Origin: Kitasatospora sp. NA04385
GTDB taxonomy: Bacteria > Actinomycetota > Actinomycetes > Streptomycetales > Streptomycetaceae
Assembly: GCF_013364235.1 (NCBI RefSeq)
Contig: NZ_CP054919.1
Coordinates: 6,889,728-6,953,727, forward strand
Reading direction: 5' to 3'
DNA: 64,000 nucleotides
In this document: positions 54,297-63,320 of the stretch, one piece after another
Position numbering within the stretch: the first letter of the stretch is position 1
Layout: every line of letters starts with the position of its first letter
The notes under the pieces: model-generated
What the model saw: the letters and a program-made list of their open reading frames with translations, nothing else
Told to the model about the DNA's origin: nothing
Databases searched by the model: none
Position numbers and translations under genes: made by a program

Positions 54297-55613
54297 TCAC
54301 GGCGGCCCGGGGACGAACAGCGCCGGATCGGCGTGCCGGAGGGCGTGCGACATCAGCGACCGCAGGAACCAGCTGTGCCCGTTGCCCCGGCCGTACCGGA
54401 AACCCCTCCCCGGGTTCTCGACCACCTCGTTCGGACCGTTCCTGATGTAAAGCCGGAAGAACGTGGTCGGGACGTACAGCACGCCGAACCTGCCGTCCGC
54501 GCTGTACGCCTCCCTGGCCAGCCCACGGGGCGCTCCCGCCTTCGCGTCGCGCAGGCTCATGTCGGTCCACTTCTTCACCGCGTCCAGGTTCAGCTCGGTC
54601 GGCCTGCCGAAGAGGCCGGGCTGCGCGGTGAGGAGGTGGGCCGTCTCGTCGGCCCGGGTCGTGTAGTAGAAGGCCCGCGCGCCCGGGTTGACGCTCCGCC
54701 ACGCGGTGACCTTCCTCCAGAGGTCCCTGAACGCGGCGGCGCGGACCGCCGGGACGTTGTCGAGGTTGATGTCGAAGGCGTTGACCTGGGTCAGACGGCG
54801 GGCGTAGAAGTCCCTCAGCGGGCCCGCCGGGAGCGACCGGGGAAGGTCGGGGAGCCCGCTGAACAGGCCCTTCCCCGATTTGAGCAGCAGGTTGCCGCTG
54901 AGGCTGTACACGGACACCATCACCTTGCCGACGGACGCGGCGCCCCCGATGCCGAGCCCGGCCCGGCGGCGCAGGAAGTCCGCGACGTCGCCCAGCGCCG
55001 GTACCAGCGCGGACGGGTCGGCCAGGTCGGTGAAGTAGCTGCGGGGGTCCGCGACGGGGACGACCAGGGCCATCCGCGGCCGCTGCCCGGGCACCGCGAC
55101 GACGTGCTGGGCGGCCAGGTGGAAGTCGGTCGCCGCGTAGCGCAGGCCCACCTGCACGAACACGGGCTGCTCCCGCATGGTGGGGGGACTGCAGTGCCAG
55201 TTCTGCCACCCGTCGCGGCAGCGTCCGTCCCAGTAGGGCGTGTTCGTGTAGCACGGCCAGCTGACCGACGGGTGCAGCACCAGGTGCACGTCCAGCGGGG
55301 CGGTGCTCCCGGCGGCCAGTTCGGCGTCCAGGGCCTTCGGCACCCACACGAAGAACAGCCGGGTCGCCCCGGTGTCCCGTTCCAGCACGAGGAGCCTGCC
55401 GCAGTCCTTCCAGGGGTTCACCTTCAGGGCCCCGTAGTCCGCCACCTCGACGGTGACGCCGTCGTCCGCGTCCTGGTCCAGGACGCGGACGCCCGCCATG
55501 TCGATGCCGTACGGCATCAGGAGGTCGGGGGCGGGGGTGGAGGACGGCCCGGGCGAGAAGAACCGGTGGTCGGCGTCCTGGAGCTCGACGACCCGCTGGA
55601 CGACGTCATTCAT
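54297..55613 (-). CDS. Unrecognised 438-residue protein convergent with the 921-residue protein
   Basis: The 438-residue protein starts at ATG 55613 (M-N-D-V-V-Q-R-V-V-E-L-Q-D-A). No family is recognised. The first half is beta-rich with a Cys/Trp cluster (W-P-C-Y-T-N-T-P-Y-W-D-G-R-C, W-Q-N-W-H-C). The second half has a conserved-looking R-L-Y-I-R-N-G-P-N-E block, and the end is Arg/Gly-rich. No signal peptide. The stop lies 16 bp from the end of the 921-residue gene on the opposite strand. Possible partner by location only. Confidence 0.5.
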   Translation of the reverse strand: MNDVVQRVVELQDADHRFFSPGPSSTPAPDLLMPYGIDMAGVRVLDQDADDGVTVEVADYGALKVNPWKDCGRLLVLERDTGATRLFFVWVPKALDAELAAGSTAPLDVHLVLHPSVSWPCYTNTPYWDGRCRDGWQNWHCSPPTMREQPVFVQVGLRYAATDFHLAAQHVVAVPGQRPRMALVVPVADPRSYFTDLADPSALVPALGDVADFLRRRAGLGIGGAASVGKVMVSVYSLSGNLLLKSGKGLFSGLPDLPRSLPAGPLRDFYARRLTQVNAFDINLDNVPAVRAAAFRDLWRKVTAWRSVNPGARAFYYTTRADETAHLLTAQPGLFGRPTELNLDAVKKWTDMSLRDAKAGAPRGLAREAYSADGRFGVLYVPTTFFRLYIRNGPNEVVENPGRGFRYGRGNGHSWFLRSLMSHALRHADPALFVPGPP

Positions 55614-55839
55614 CACCCCGGCAGTATCACGCCCCCGGGGGCCGGAACGGCAGGTTTCCGGACATCCCGCCGGACTCCGGGTGCTCGACAGCCGTCGCCC
55701 CGCCGGGCGGCGCGCCGTTCGGCCCACCGGCCCCGCCGTTCGGCCCACCGGCGACCCCGCTACCCGCCGGTACCCCGGCAAGGTGGAAGGAGGGCGGGAG
55801 AGGAGGGGAGGGGCAGCCGGGAGAAGAGGAAGGCAGCGG

Positions 55840-56763
55840 ATGGCGAAGGCATTCGGGTTCGTCGCGTACGGCGGACCGGAGCAGCAGGAGTTCCTGGACC
55901 GGCCCACGCCCGTCCCCGGGCCCGGCACGGTGCGGATCAGGGTGGTGGCCGCCGGGGTCAACCCCGCGGACTGGAAGAAGCGCCAGGGCCGCTTCGGCAC
56001 CGAGGCCGCCCCGCCGGTGGTGATGGGCAGCGAGGCGGCCGGCGTGGTGACCGCCGTCGGCCCGGACGCGGGGGGCTTCCGGGTCGGCGACGAGGTGTTC
56101 GGCACCGCCCCCGGCGGCGCCTTCGCCGAGGAGGCGCTGCTCGCCGCCCGCACCACCGCGCACAAGCCGCGCACCGTCGGCTTCGCCGAGGTCGCCGCCC
56201 TCCCCGTCGCGGCCGCCACCGCCTACGACGCGCTCGACCAGCTCGCCGCGCTCGGCCTGCACTCCGGACAGGCCCTGCTGATCGTCGGCGCGGCCGGCGG
56301 CGTCGGCACCGCCGCCGCGCAGATCGCCCGCGGCCGCGGCCTGCACGTGCTGGGCACCGCCGGGGAGGGCAGCGCCGACCACGTCCGCTCGCTCGGCGCC
56401 ACCCCCGTCCGCTACGGCCCGGGCGTCGCCGAGCGGCTGCGCGGCGTCGCCCCCGACGGCGTGGACGCCGTGCTCGACCTGGTCGGCGGGGACGCCGTCC
56501 GCGAGGTCGCCGCCGCGCTGCGCACCCCCGGCCGGCTGGTGTCCACCACCGACCCGGCCACCGCCGCCGAACTCGGCGGCGCCTACGTCCTGCGCGACCA
56601 CACCGCCGCCCCGCTCGCGGCGCTCGCCGAACTCGTCGCCGCCGGCACCCTCGACCCGCACATCACCGCCCGCTACCCGCTGGACCGCGCCGCCGAGGCG
56701 ATGGCCGAGGTGGAGGGCGGACACGCCCGAGGCAAACTGATCCTGGAGATGAGCCGACCGTGA
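55840..56763 (+). CDS. NADP-dependent MDR oxidoreductase
   Basis: The 307-residue medium-chain reductase without zinc ligands has V-A-A-G-V-N-P-A-D-W-K (GroES-like part), G-S-E-A-A-G, and the Rossmann loop V-G-A-A-G-G-V-G-T. The substrate is unknown; it is related to quinone/enone reductases. The stop overlaps the start of the next gene by 4 nt (GTGA), so the pair is an operon. ATG 55840. Confidence 0.85.
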   Translation: MAKAFGFVAYGGPEQQEFLDRPTPVPGPGTVRIRVVAAGVNPADWKKRQGRFGTEAAPPVVMGSEAAGVVTAVGPDAGGFRVGDEVFGTAPGGAFAEEALLAARTTAHKPRTVGFAEVAALPVAAATAYDALDQLAALGLHSGQALLIVGAAGGVGTAAAQIARGRGLHVLGTAGEGSADHVRSLGATPVRYGPGVAERLRGVAPDGVDAVLDLVGGDAVREVAAALRTPGRLVSTTDPATAAELGGAYVLRDHTAAPLAALAELVAAGTLDPHITARYPLDRAAEAMAEVEGGHARGKLILEMSRP

Positions 56764-57521
56764 AGATCACCGAACCGAGCCCCGGCGCACCCTGCTGGGT
56801 CGAACTCGCCACCAAGGACCCGGCCGCCGCCCGGGCCTTCTACCACGAGCTCTTCGGCTGGCGCACCGAAGCCGTCCCCGACGAGAGGGCCGCGGGCTAC
56901 ACCCGGCTCTACCTGGGCGAGCAGCTCGTCGCCGGGCTCAGCGGGCTGATGCAGCCCGACCAGCCCACCGCCTGGACGATCGGCTTCCACACCCCCGATA
57001 CCGACATCGCCGCCGACGAGATCGCCGACGCCGACGGCAAGGTGATCGTCCCGCCGACCGACGCCCTGGACTGGGGCCGGTTCGCCGTCGCCGCCGACCC
57101 CGCCGGGGCGGTCTTCTCCACCTGGCAGCCCGGCGCGATGACCGGCGTCGACCTGCGCGACGAGGCCGGCGCCCTCGGCTGGGTCGAACTCGCCACCCGG
57201 GACCCGCGCTCCGCCGCCGAGTTCTACTCCCGGGTGTTCGGCTGGAGCGTCAACACCGGCGAGATGTACACCCGGTTCGGCCTGGGCGGCCGCGACTTCG
57301 GCGGCATGATGGACATGTCGGACCAGTTCCCGGCCGAAGCCGCGCCCTACTGGATGCCGTACTTCGCGGTCGCCGACGTCGACCTCGGCGCCGAACGCGC
57401 CGCCCTGCTCGGCGCCACCGTCACGCTCCCGCCCACCGACGTCCCCGACGGGCCCCGGCTGGCCGTCCTGCACGACCCGCAGGGCGCGTTCTTCGGCATC
57501 CACGCGGTGGAGGAGCCGTAG
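56760..57521 (+). CDS. Double VOC-domain protein
   Basis: The 253-residue protein has two VOC modules: C-W-V-E-L-A-T-K-D-P (first) and G-W-V-E-L-A-T-R-D-P (second, about 130), each with F-Y-x-x-(L/V)-F-G-W. The 27 kDa antigen Cfp30B family has the same layout. It probably binds a metal and a small ligand. It starts at GTG 56760, coupled to the oxidoreductase. Confidence 0.85.
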   Translation: MKITEPSPGAPCWVELATKDPAAARAFYHELFGWRTEAVPDERAAGYTRLYLGEQLVAGLSGLMQPDQPTAWTIGFHTPDTDIAADEIADADGKVIVPPTDALDWGRFAVAADPAGAVFSTWQPGAMTGVDLRDEAGALGWVELATRDPRSAAEFYSRVFGWSVNTGEMYTRFGLGGRDFGGMMDMSDQFPAEAAPYWMPYFAVADVDLGAERAALLGATVTLPPTDVPDGPRLAVLHDPQGAFFGIHAVEEP

Positions 57522-57556
57522 GGGAGGACCCGGAGGAGCGGCAGGGGGGGCGGGGG

Positions 57557-59116
57557 TCAGACCCGGGCCGAGGGCGCGCCGGTCGGGGCCGAGGACGGCG
57601 GCGGGCCCGGGCGGCGGCGTTCGCGCAGGACCGGCGCCGCCGCGCCCGCCGCCGCGGCGAGCGCCACGGCCAGTGCGGTCAGCGGGACCCAGTCGCCCAG
57701 GCGCACGTACCAGGTCCGGGCCGCGGGGTCGGCCAGGGCCAGGCCGACCGTCACCGCGCCCCGCTCGTCGGTGCCCAGCCGGGCCAGCCGCCGCCCCTGC
57801 GCGTCGTACGCCACCGACTCGCCCGTCAGCGCGGCCTGCACCACCGGGCGGCCGGTCTCCGCGGCCCGCAGTGCGCCCAGCGAGGCGTGCTGCTCCGGGG
57901 CCCAGGTCGACTGGAAGGTGGAGGTGGACGACTGGTAGACGATCAGCTCGGCGCCCTGCCGGGCCGCGGTGCGCGACATGTCGGGGAACGCCGACTCGAA
58001 GCAGATCAGCGCCCCCACCGGCAGCGGCCGCCCGCCGCGGTCCACCACCGGCAGCAGGTGCACCGAGCTGCCCGGCACCCGGTTCTCGCCCGCCGCCGCG
58101 CTCACCCCGGCGATCCAGCCCAGCAGCGGGCGCAGCGGGATGTACTCGCCGAACGGCACCAGCCGGATCTTCCGGTAGCGCGCCACCACGCCCGAACCGT
58201 CCACCAGCACCGCGTCCTTGGAGATCCGCCCGTCCGCCTTGCGGGCGTCCTCGCCGACCAGCAGCTGCGCCCCCGCGGCCCGGGACAGCGCCGCCAGGCG
58301 GTCCACGGTGGCCCGCTGCCGGTCCAGGTCCTCGGTGGTCGAGCTCTCGCCCCACACGACCAGGTCGACCGGACCGGCGGCCAGCGAGCGGGTGATCCGC
58401 ACGTTCTCCTCCAACCGGGCCTGCTCGTCCGGCGTCGAGCCCGCCTGCACCAGCGCCACCGTCGCCGAACCCGAGGTCGCCGGGGCGGGCTGCGAGGCGA
58501 ACACCAGCGGGCCGGACACCAGCGCGGCCAGCGCCGTCGCCCCCGCCAGCGCCCGCGCCCGCAGCTCGCGGGCGCACAGCAGCACCAGCAGCGCGGTGTT
58601 CGCCGCGACCAGCGCCCAACTCACCAGCCACACACCGCCGACCGACGCCAGGCCGAGCACCGCCGGGTGCTCCCACTGGGTCGCGCCCAGCACCGCCCAC
58701 GGCCCGCCCAGCGCGCCCCAGGAGCGGGCGTACTCGGCGCACAGCCACACCGCGGGCAGCACCGCCAGCGCCGCCGCCGAGCGGCCCGGCGCCGGCTCGC
58801 CGCGCAGCAGCCACCACACGGCCAGGCCGAACGGCGCCTGCAGCACGCCGAACAGCACCGCCAGCACCGGCAGTCCGGGGCCGATCGACGGGATCAGCCA
58901 GTACATCCCGGTGAGGATGAAGCCCGCGCCGAACCACCAGCCGCGCACCATCGCCTCGCGCGCCCCGCCCGCCGCCCGCATCAGCAGCATCCCCGGCACC
59001 AGCGCCGCCCAGGCCAGCCAGGCCAGGCCCGCGCCGGGGAAGGACAGGACGGGCAGCGCGCCCGAGGCCAGCGCGCCGTAGCGGGCCGGTCGGGTCAGGG
59101 CGGTTCGCAGGTTCAT
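57557..59116 (-). CDS. lnt: Apolipoprotein N-acyltransferase
   Basis: The 519-residue membrane protein has about eight N-terminal hydrophobic segments (to about 200), then the nitrilase-like domain. The catalytic triad is Glu in V-V-W-G-E-S-S, Lys in Y-R-K-I-R-L-V-P-F-G-E and Cys in L-I-C-F-E-S-A-F. It acylates the N-terminal cysteine of lipoproteins. Actinomycetes usually have one or two copies. A single membrane helix precedes the C-terminal tail. ATG 59116. Confidence 0.9.
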   Translation of the reverse strand: MNLRTALTRPARYGALASGALPVLSFPGAGLAWLAWAALVPGMLLMRAAGGAREAMVRGWWFGAGFILTGMYWLIPSIGPGLPVLAVLFGVLQAPFGLAVWWLLRGEPAPGRSAAALAVLPAVWLCAEYARSWGALGGPWAVLGATQWEHPAVLGLASVGGVWLVSWALVAANTALLVLLCARELRARALAGATALAALVSGPLVFASQPAPATSGSATVALVQAGSTPDEQARLEENVRITRSLAAGPVDLVVWGESSTTEDLDRQRATVDRLAALSRAAGAQLLVGEDARKADGRISKDAVLVDGSGVVARYRKIRLVPFGEYIPLRPLLGWIAGVSAAAGENRVPGSSVHLLPVVDRGGRPLPVGALICFESAFPDMSRTAARQGAELIVYQSSTSTFQSTWAPEQHASLGALRAAETGRPVVQAALTGESVAYDAQGRRLARLGTDERGAVTVGLALADPAARTWYVRLGDWVPLTALAVALAAAAGAAAPVLRERRRPGPPPSSAPTGAPSARV

Positions 59117-59227
59117 GGGCAGATTGTCCGTCCGGCCGGGCCGGAAGGCACCCCTATTCGATCATCGGCATGTCAAGGTCGCCCCCAGCCTGCCCCGATC
59201 GCACGGGTTCACTCGCCCCGGCCGCCG

Positions 59228-62200
59228 TCACTCGCCCTCCAGGTCGCCCTCCGTCTCCAGCAGCACCTGCCGCAGCTCGTCCAGCAGCGCCGCGTCCGGC
59301 TCCGCCCACAGGCCGCGCCCGGCGGCCTCCAGCAGGCGCTCGGCGATGCCGTGCAGGGCCCACGGGTTGGCCTCGGCGAAGAACTCGCGGTTCACCGGGT
59401 CGAGCACGTACTCCTGGGTCAGCTTCTCGTACATCCAGTCGGCCACCACGCCGGTGGTCGCGTCGTAGCCGAACAGGTAGTCGACGGTCGCGGCCATCTC
59501 GAACGCGCCCTTGTAGCCGTGCCGGCGCATCGCCTCCAGCCAGCGCGGGTTGACCACCCGGGCGCGGAAGACCCGGGCCGCCTCCTCGGTCAGCGTGCGG
59601 GTGCGCACCGTCTCCGGGCGGGTCGAGTCGCCGATGTACGCGGCCGGGCTGGCGCCGGTCAGCGCCCGCACGGTGGCCACCATGCCGCCGTGGTACTGGA
59701 AGTAGTCGTCCGAGTCGGCGATGTCGTGCTCGCGGGTGTCGGTGTTCTTCGCCGCCACCGTGATCCGCCGGTACGCGCTCTCCATCTCCTCGCGCGCGGG
59801 CCGCCCGTCCAGGCCGCGCCCGTACGCGTAGCCGCCCCACACCGTGTACACCTCGGCCAGGTCCGCGTCGGTGCGCCAGTCCCGGCTGTCGATCAGCTGG
59901 AGCAGGCCCGCCCCGTACGTGCCCGGGCGGGAGCCGAACACCCGGACGGTGGCCCGGCGTTCGTCACCGTGCTCGGCCAGGTCGGCCTGCACGTGGGCGC
60001 GGACGAAGTTCTGCTCGTCCGGCTCCTCCTGCCGGGCCGCCAGGCGCACCGCGTCGTCCAGCAGCGCCACCACGTGCGGGAAGGCGTCCCGGAAGAAGCC
60101 CGAGATGCGCAGCGTCACGTCGATCCGCGGCCGGCCCAACTCCTCGACCGGGACGGGCTCCAGACCGGTCACCCGGCGCGAGGCGTCGTCCCAGACCGGG
60201 CGCACGCCCAGCAGGGCCAGCGCCTCGGCGATGTCGTCGCCCGCGGTGCGCATCGCCGAGGTGCCCCACAGCGAGAGGCCCACCGACGGCGGGAACTGCC
60301 CGTCGTTGTCGGCCCGGTAGCGCTCGACCAGCGAGGACGCCAGCGCCTGGCCGGTCTCCCAGGCCAGCCGGGACGGGACGGCCTTCGGGTCCACCGAGTA
60401 GAAGTTGCGGCCGGTGGGCAGCACGTTGACCAGCCCGCGCAGCGGGGAGCCGGACGGCCCGGCCGGGACGAAACCGCCCTGCAGCGCGTGCAGCACCGCG
60501 TCCAACTCGTCAGTGGTGGCGGCCAGTCGGGGCACCAGCTGGGTCGCGGCGAAGGTCAGCACGTCGGCGACGGCGGCGGGCAGGCCGGCCGAGACCTTCT
60601 CCACCGCGCCCGGGTCCCAGTCCTCGGCCTCCATCGCCTCGACGAGGGAGCGGGCCTGCGCCTCGGCGGCGTCCGTCGCGCCCAGGGTGAGCGCCGCCTC
60701 GTCCAGGCCCAGCGCCTCGCGCAGGCCCGGCAGCGCGCTCACGCCGCCCCAGATCTGCCGCGCCCGCAGGATCGACAGCACGAGGTTGACCCGGTCGGTG
60801 CCGGCCGGCGCCTGCCCCAGCACGTGCAGGCCGTCGCGGATCTGCGCGTCCTTCACCTCGCACAGCCAGCCGTCGACGTGCAGCAGGAAGTCGTCGAAGC
60901 CGTCGTCCTCCGGGCGCTCGTCCAGCCCCAGGTCGTGGTCCAGCTTCGCGGCCTGGATCAGCGTCCAGATCTGCGCCCGGATCGCCGGGAGCTTCGCCGG
61001 GTCCATCGCCGCGATGTTGGAGTGCTCGTCGAGGAGCTGCTCCAGGCGGGCGATGTCGCCGTAGGAGTCGGCGCGCGCCATCGGCGGCACCAGGTGGTCC
61101 ACCAGCGTGGCGTGCGCCCGGCGCTTGGCCTGGGTGCCCTCGCCCGGGTCGTTCACCAGGAACGGGTAGACCAGCGGCAGGTCGCCGAGGGCCGCGTCCG
61201 GGCCGCACTCCGCGGACAGCGCCGCGGTCTTGCCCGGCAGCCACTCCAGGTTGCCGTGCTTGCCCAGGTGCACCACCGCGTGCGCGCCGAACCCGCCGTC
61301 CGCGCGGTCCGCCGCGATCCACCGGTACGCCGCCAGGTAGTGGTGGCTGGGCGGCAGGTCGGGGTCGTGGTAGATCGCCACCGGGTTCTCGCCGAACCCG
61401 CGCGGCGGCTGGACCAGCACCAGCAGGTTGCCGGAGCGGATGCCCGCCAGCACCAGGTCGCCGTCCGGGTTGCGCGAACGGTCCACGTACAGCTCGCCCG
61501 GCGCCGGGCCCCAGTGCTCCTCCACCCGCTCGCGCAGCGCCGCCGGGAGCGTGGCGTACCAGCGCCGGTAGTCGGCGGCCGGGATGCGCACCGGGTTGCG
61601 GGCCAACTGCTCCTCGGTCAGCCAGGCCTGGTCGTAGCCGCCCGCGTCGATCAGCGCGTGGATCAGCGCGTCGCCCTCGTGGCCGCCCTCGGTGCCGGTG
61701 TCCAGGCCGGGCAGGCCGTCGCCGAGGTCCATGCCCTCCGCGCGCAGCCGCTCCAGCAGCCGGATCGCCGACGCCGGGGTGTCCAGGCCCACCGCGTTGC
61801 CCACCCGGGCGTGCTTGGTCGGGTACGCGGACAGCACCAGCGCGAGGCGCCGCTCGGCCGCCGGGGTGTGCCGCAGCCGGGCGTGCCGCACCGCGATGCC
61901 CGCGACCCGGGCCGCCCGCTCCGGGTCCGCCGCGTAGACCGTCAGCCCGTCCTCGTCGACCTCCTTGAACGAGAACGGCACGGTGATCAGCCGGCCGTCG
62001 AACTCCGGCACCGCGACCTGCGTCGCCGTGTCCAGCGGGGACAGGCCGTCGTCGCTGGACTCCCACTGGGCCCGCGACCAGGTCAGGCAGAGCGCCTGGA
62101 GGATCGGCCGGTCCAGCGCGGCCAGCGCGCCCGCGTCCCAGGCCTCCTCGTCCCCGCCCGCCTGCGCGTCCGCCGGGCGGGTGCCGCCCGCCGCCAGCAC

Positions 62201-62836
62201 GGTCGTCACGATCACGTCGGCCGCGCCCAGCTCCGCCAGCAGCTCCGGCTCCGCCCCGCGCAGCGACGCGCAGAAGTACGCCCGGACCCGCGCGCCCCGG
62301 TCCTCGACCGCCCGGCACAGCGTCTCCACGAACGCGGTGTTCCCGCTCATGTGGTGCGCCCGGTAGTACAGCACCGCGACCGAGGGCCCCTCGGCGGTGC
62401 GCGCCTCCCGCTCCAGCGGGCCCCAGGCGGGCGCCGAGGCCGGGGGCGCGAAACCGTGGCCGGTCAGCAGCACCGTGTCCGACAGGAAGGCGCCCAGCTC
62501 CGCCAGGTTCGCCGGGCCGCCGTGCGCCAGGTACGCGTGCGCCTCCGCCGCGATGCCCGCCGGGACGGTCGACAGCTCCATCAGCTGCGCGTCCGGCGCC
62601 TGCTCGCCCGTCAGTACCACCACCGGCAGCGGGCCGGCCAGCAGCGCGTCCAGCCCCTCCTGCCAGGCCCGGCGGCCGCCCAGCAGCCGCACCACCACCA
62701 GCTGCACGCCGTCCAGCAGCGCGGGCAGCTCCTCGGGCGAGAGCCGGGCCGGGTTCGCCCAGCGGAACGGCACCGGGCCGGCCGCCGCGCGGGCGCTCAA
62801 CAGGTCGGTGTCGGACGTCGACAGCAGCAGGATCAT
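59228..62836 (-). CDS. cobN: Cobaltochelatase subunit CobN
   Basis: The 1202-residue protein has the size and layout of CobN. It inserts cobalt into hydrogenobyrinic acid a,c-diamide, with CobST or ChlID-like partners not in the window. The sequence carries P-T-K-H-A-R-V-G-N-A-V-G-L-D-T-P, H-L-G-K-H-G-N-L-E-W-L-P-G-K, L-S-L-W-G-T-S-A-M-R-T and Y-L-F-G-Y-D-A-T-T-G-V-V. Expression should be turned down by adenosylcobalamin through the riboswitch. ATG 62836 forms ATGA with the leader ORF stop. Confidence 0.95.
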   Translation of the reverse strand: MILLLSTSDTDLLSARAAAGPVPFRWANPARLSPEELPALLDGVQLVVVRLLGGRRAWQEGLDALLAGPLPVVVLTGEQAPDAQLMELSTVPAGIAAEAHAYLAHGGPANLAELGAFLSDTVLLTGHGFAPPASAPAWGPLEREARTAEGPSVAVLYYRAHHMSGNTAFVETLCRAVEDRGARVRAYFCASLRGAEPELLAELGAADVIVTTVLAAGGTRPADAQAGGDEEAWDAGALAALDRPILQALCLTWSRAQWESSDDGLSPLDTATQVAVPEFDGRLITVPFSFKEVDEDGLTVYAADPERAARVAGIAVRHARLRHTPAAERRLALVLSAYPTKHARVGNAVGLDTPASAIRLLERLRAEGMDLGDGLPGLDTGTEGGHEGDALIHALIDAGGYDQAWLTEEQLARNPVRIPAADYRRWYATLPAALRERVEEHWGPAPGELYVDRSRNPDGDLVLAGIRSGNLLVLVQPPRGFGENPVAIYHDPDLPPSHHYLAAYRWIAADRADGGFGAHAVVHLGKHGNLEWLPGKTAALSAECGPDAALGDLPLVYPFLVNDPGEGTQAKRRAHATLVDHLVPPMARADSYGDIARLEQLLDEHSNIAAMDPAKLPAIRAQIWTLIQAAKLDHDLGLDERPEDDGFDDFLLHVDGWLCEVKDAQIRDGLHVLGQAPAGTDRVNLVLSILRARQIWGGVSALPGLREALGLDEAALTLGATDAAEAQARSLVEAMEAEDWDPGAVEKVSAGLPAAVADVLTFAATQLVPRLAATTDELDAVLHALQGGFVPAGPSGSPLRGLVNVLPTGRNFYSVDPKAVPSRLAWETGQALASSLVERYRADNDGQFPPSVGLSLWGTSAMRTAGDDIAEALALLGVRPVWDDASRRVTGLEPVPVEELGRPRIDVTLRISGFFRDAFPHVVALLDDAVRLAARQEEPDEQNFVRAHVQADLAEHGDERRATVRVFGSRPGTYGAGLLQLIDSRDWRTDADLAEVYTVWGGYAYGRGLDGRPAREEMESAYRRITVAAKNTDTREHDIADSDDYFQYHGGMVATVRALTGASPAAYIGDSTRPETVRTRTLTEEAARVFRARVVNPRWLEAMRRHGYKGAFEMAATVDYLFGYDATTGVVADWMYEKLTQEYVLDPVNREFFAEANPWALHGIAERLLEAAGRGLWAEPDAALLDELRQVLLETEGDLEGE

Positions 62837-62979
62837 GCGGAAGCCCTCCCGGGCGTCTCGGACGGCACGGGGCGGGCGGGCAGCACGGGGCGGGCGGAGC
62901 GCGACGACCCGGGACGGGCGGCACGGGACGGCCCGGCGACGGCGGGCACCCGCCGGGGCACGGGCATGCGGCAGCGCAT
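62833..62979 (-). CDS. Small leader ORF (48 residues) coupled to cobN
   Basis: It starts at ATG 62979 with GAGGAAGG 8 nt upstream and ends at TGA 62833-62835, which overlaps the cobN ATG (ATGA). The encoded peptide is Arg/Pro/Ser-rich, beginning M-R-C-R-M-P-V-P-R-R. It lies between the riboswitch and cobN, so translation of cobN may depend on it. A coding role for the peptide itself is unproven. Confidence 0.5.
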   Translation of the reverse strand: MRCRMPVPRRVPAVAGPSRAARPGSSRSARPVLPARPVPSETPGRASA

Positions 62980-63004
62980 GGAACAGCCTTCCTCGAGGTC
63001 CTCG

Positions 63005-63145
63005 CCCCGGGCGGTGGAGGACGGCCGGAGTTCCTGGCTCCCACGGCTCGGTGAGCCGCGGTCACAGTGGCGGGACCGCACCGGATTCGCACCGGACTTC
63101 CTCCGCTGTGCCGTCGCTGGCAGCGGACGCCCCGAGAGGCGCCCG
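63005..63145 (-). promoter_or_regulatory. Cobalamin riboswitch
   Basis: On the minus strand the conserved core is present: GGAAGTCCGGTGCGAATCC, then GGTCCCGCCACTGTGACC (the B12 box) near 63059-63076, and GGGAGCCAGGAACTCC downstream. It precedes the leader ORF and cobN, so effector binding should control cobN. Boundaries are approximate. Confidence 0.9.
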
Positions 63146-63320
63146 GCAGCATCGTACGGGGTGATCGGCCGTCGGGGGAGTGTGACCTGTGACGCTGACC
63201 GAAACCCGACCACCCCCGCCGCCCGCACCGCGCTGAGCTGGGCGATCACCGCCGCAGCGGGCCCGGGGTGTGACGTACGAGGCGGTGGCGCGCCCGCACC
63301 CGGTGGGTATGCTCGCCGCC

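Noticed and set aside
60510..63152. An 880-codon minus-strand frame within cobN
   Set aside because: It overlaps CobN in another frame, is compositionally biased, and shows no motif.
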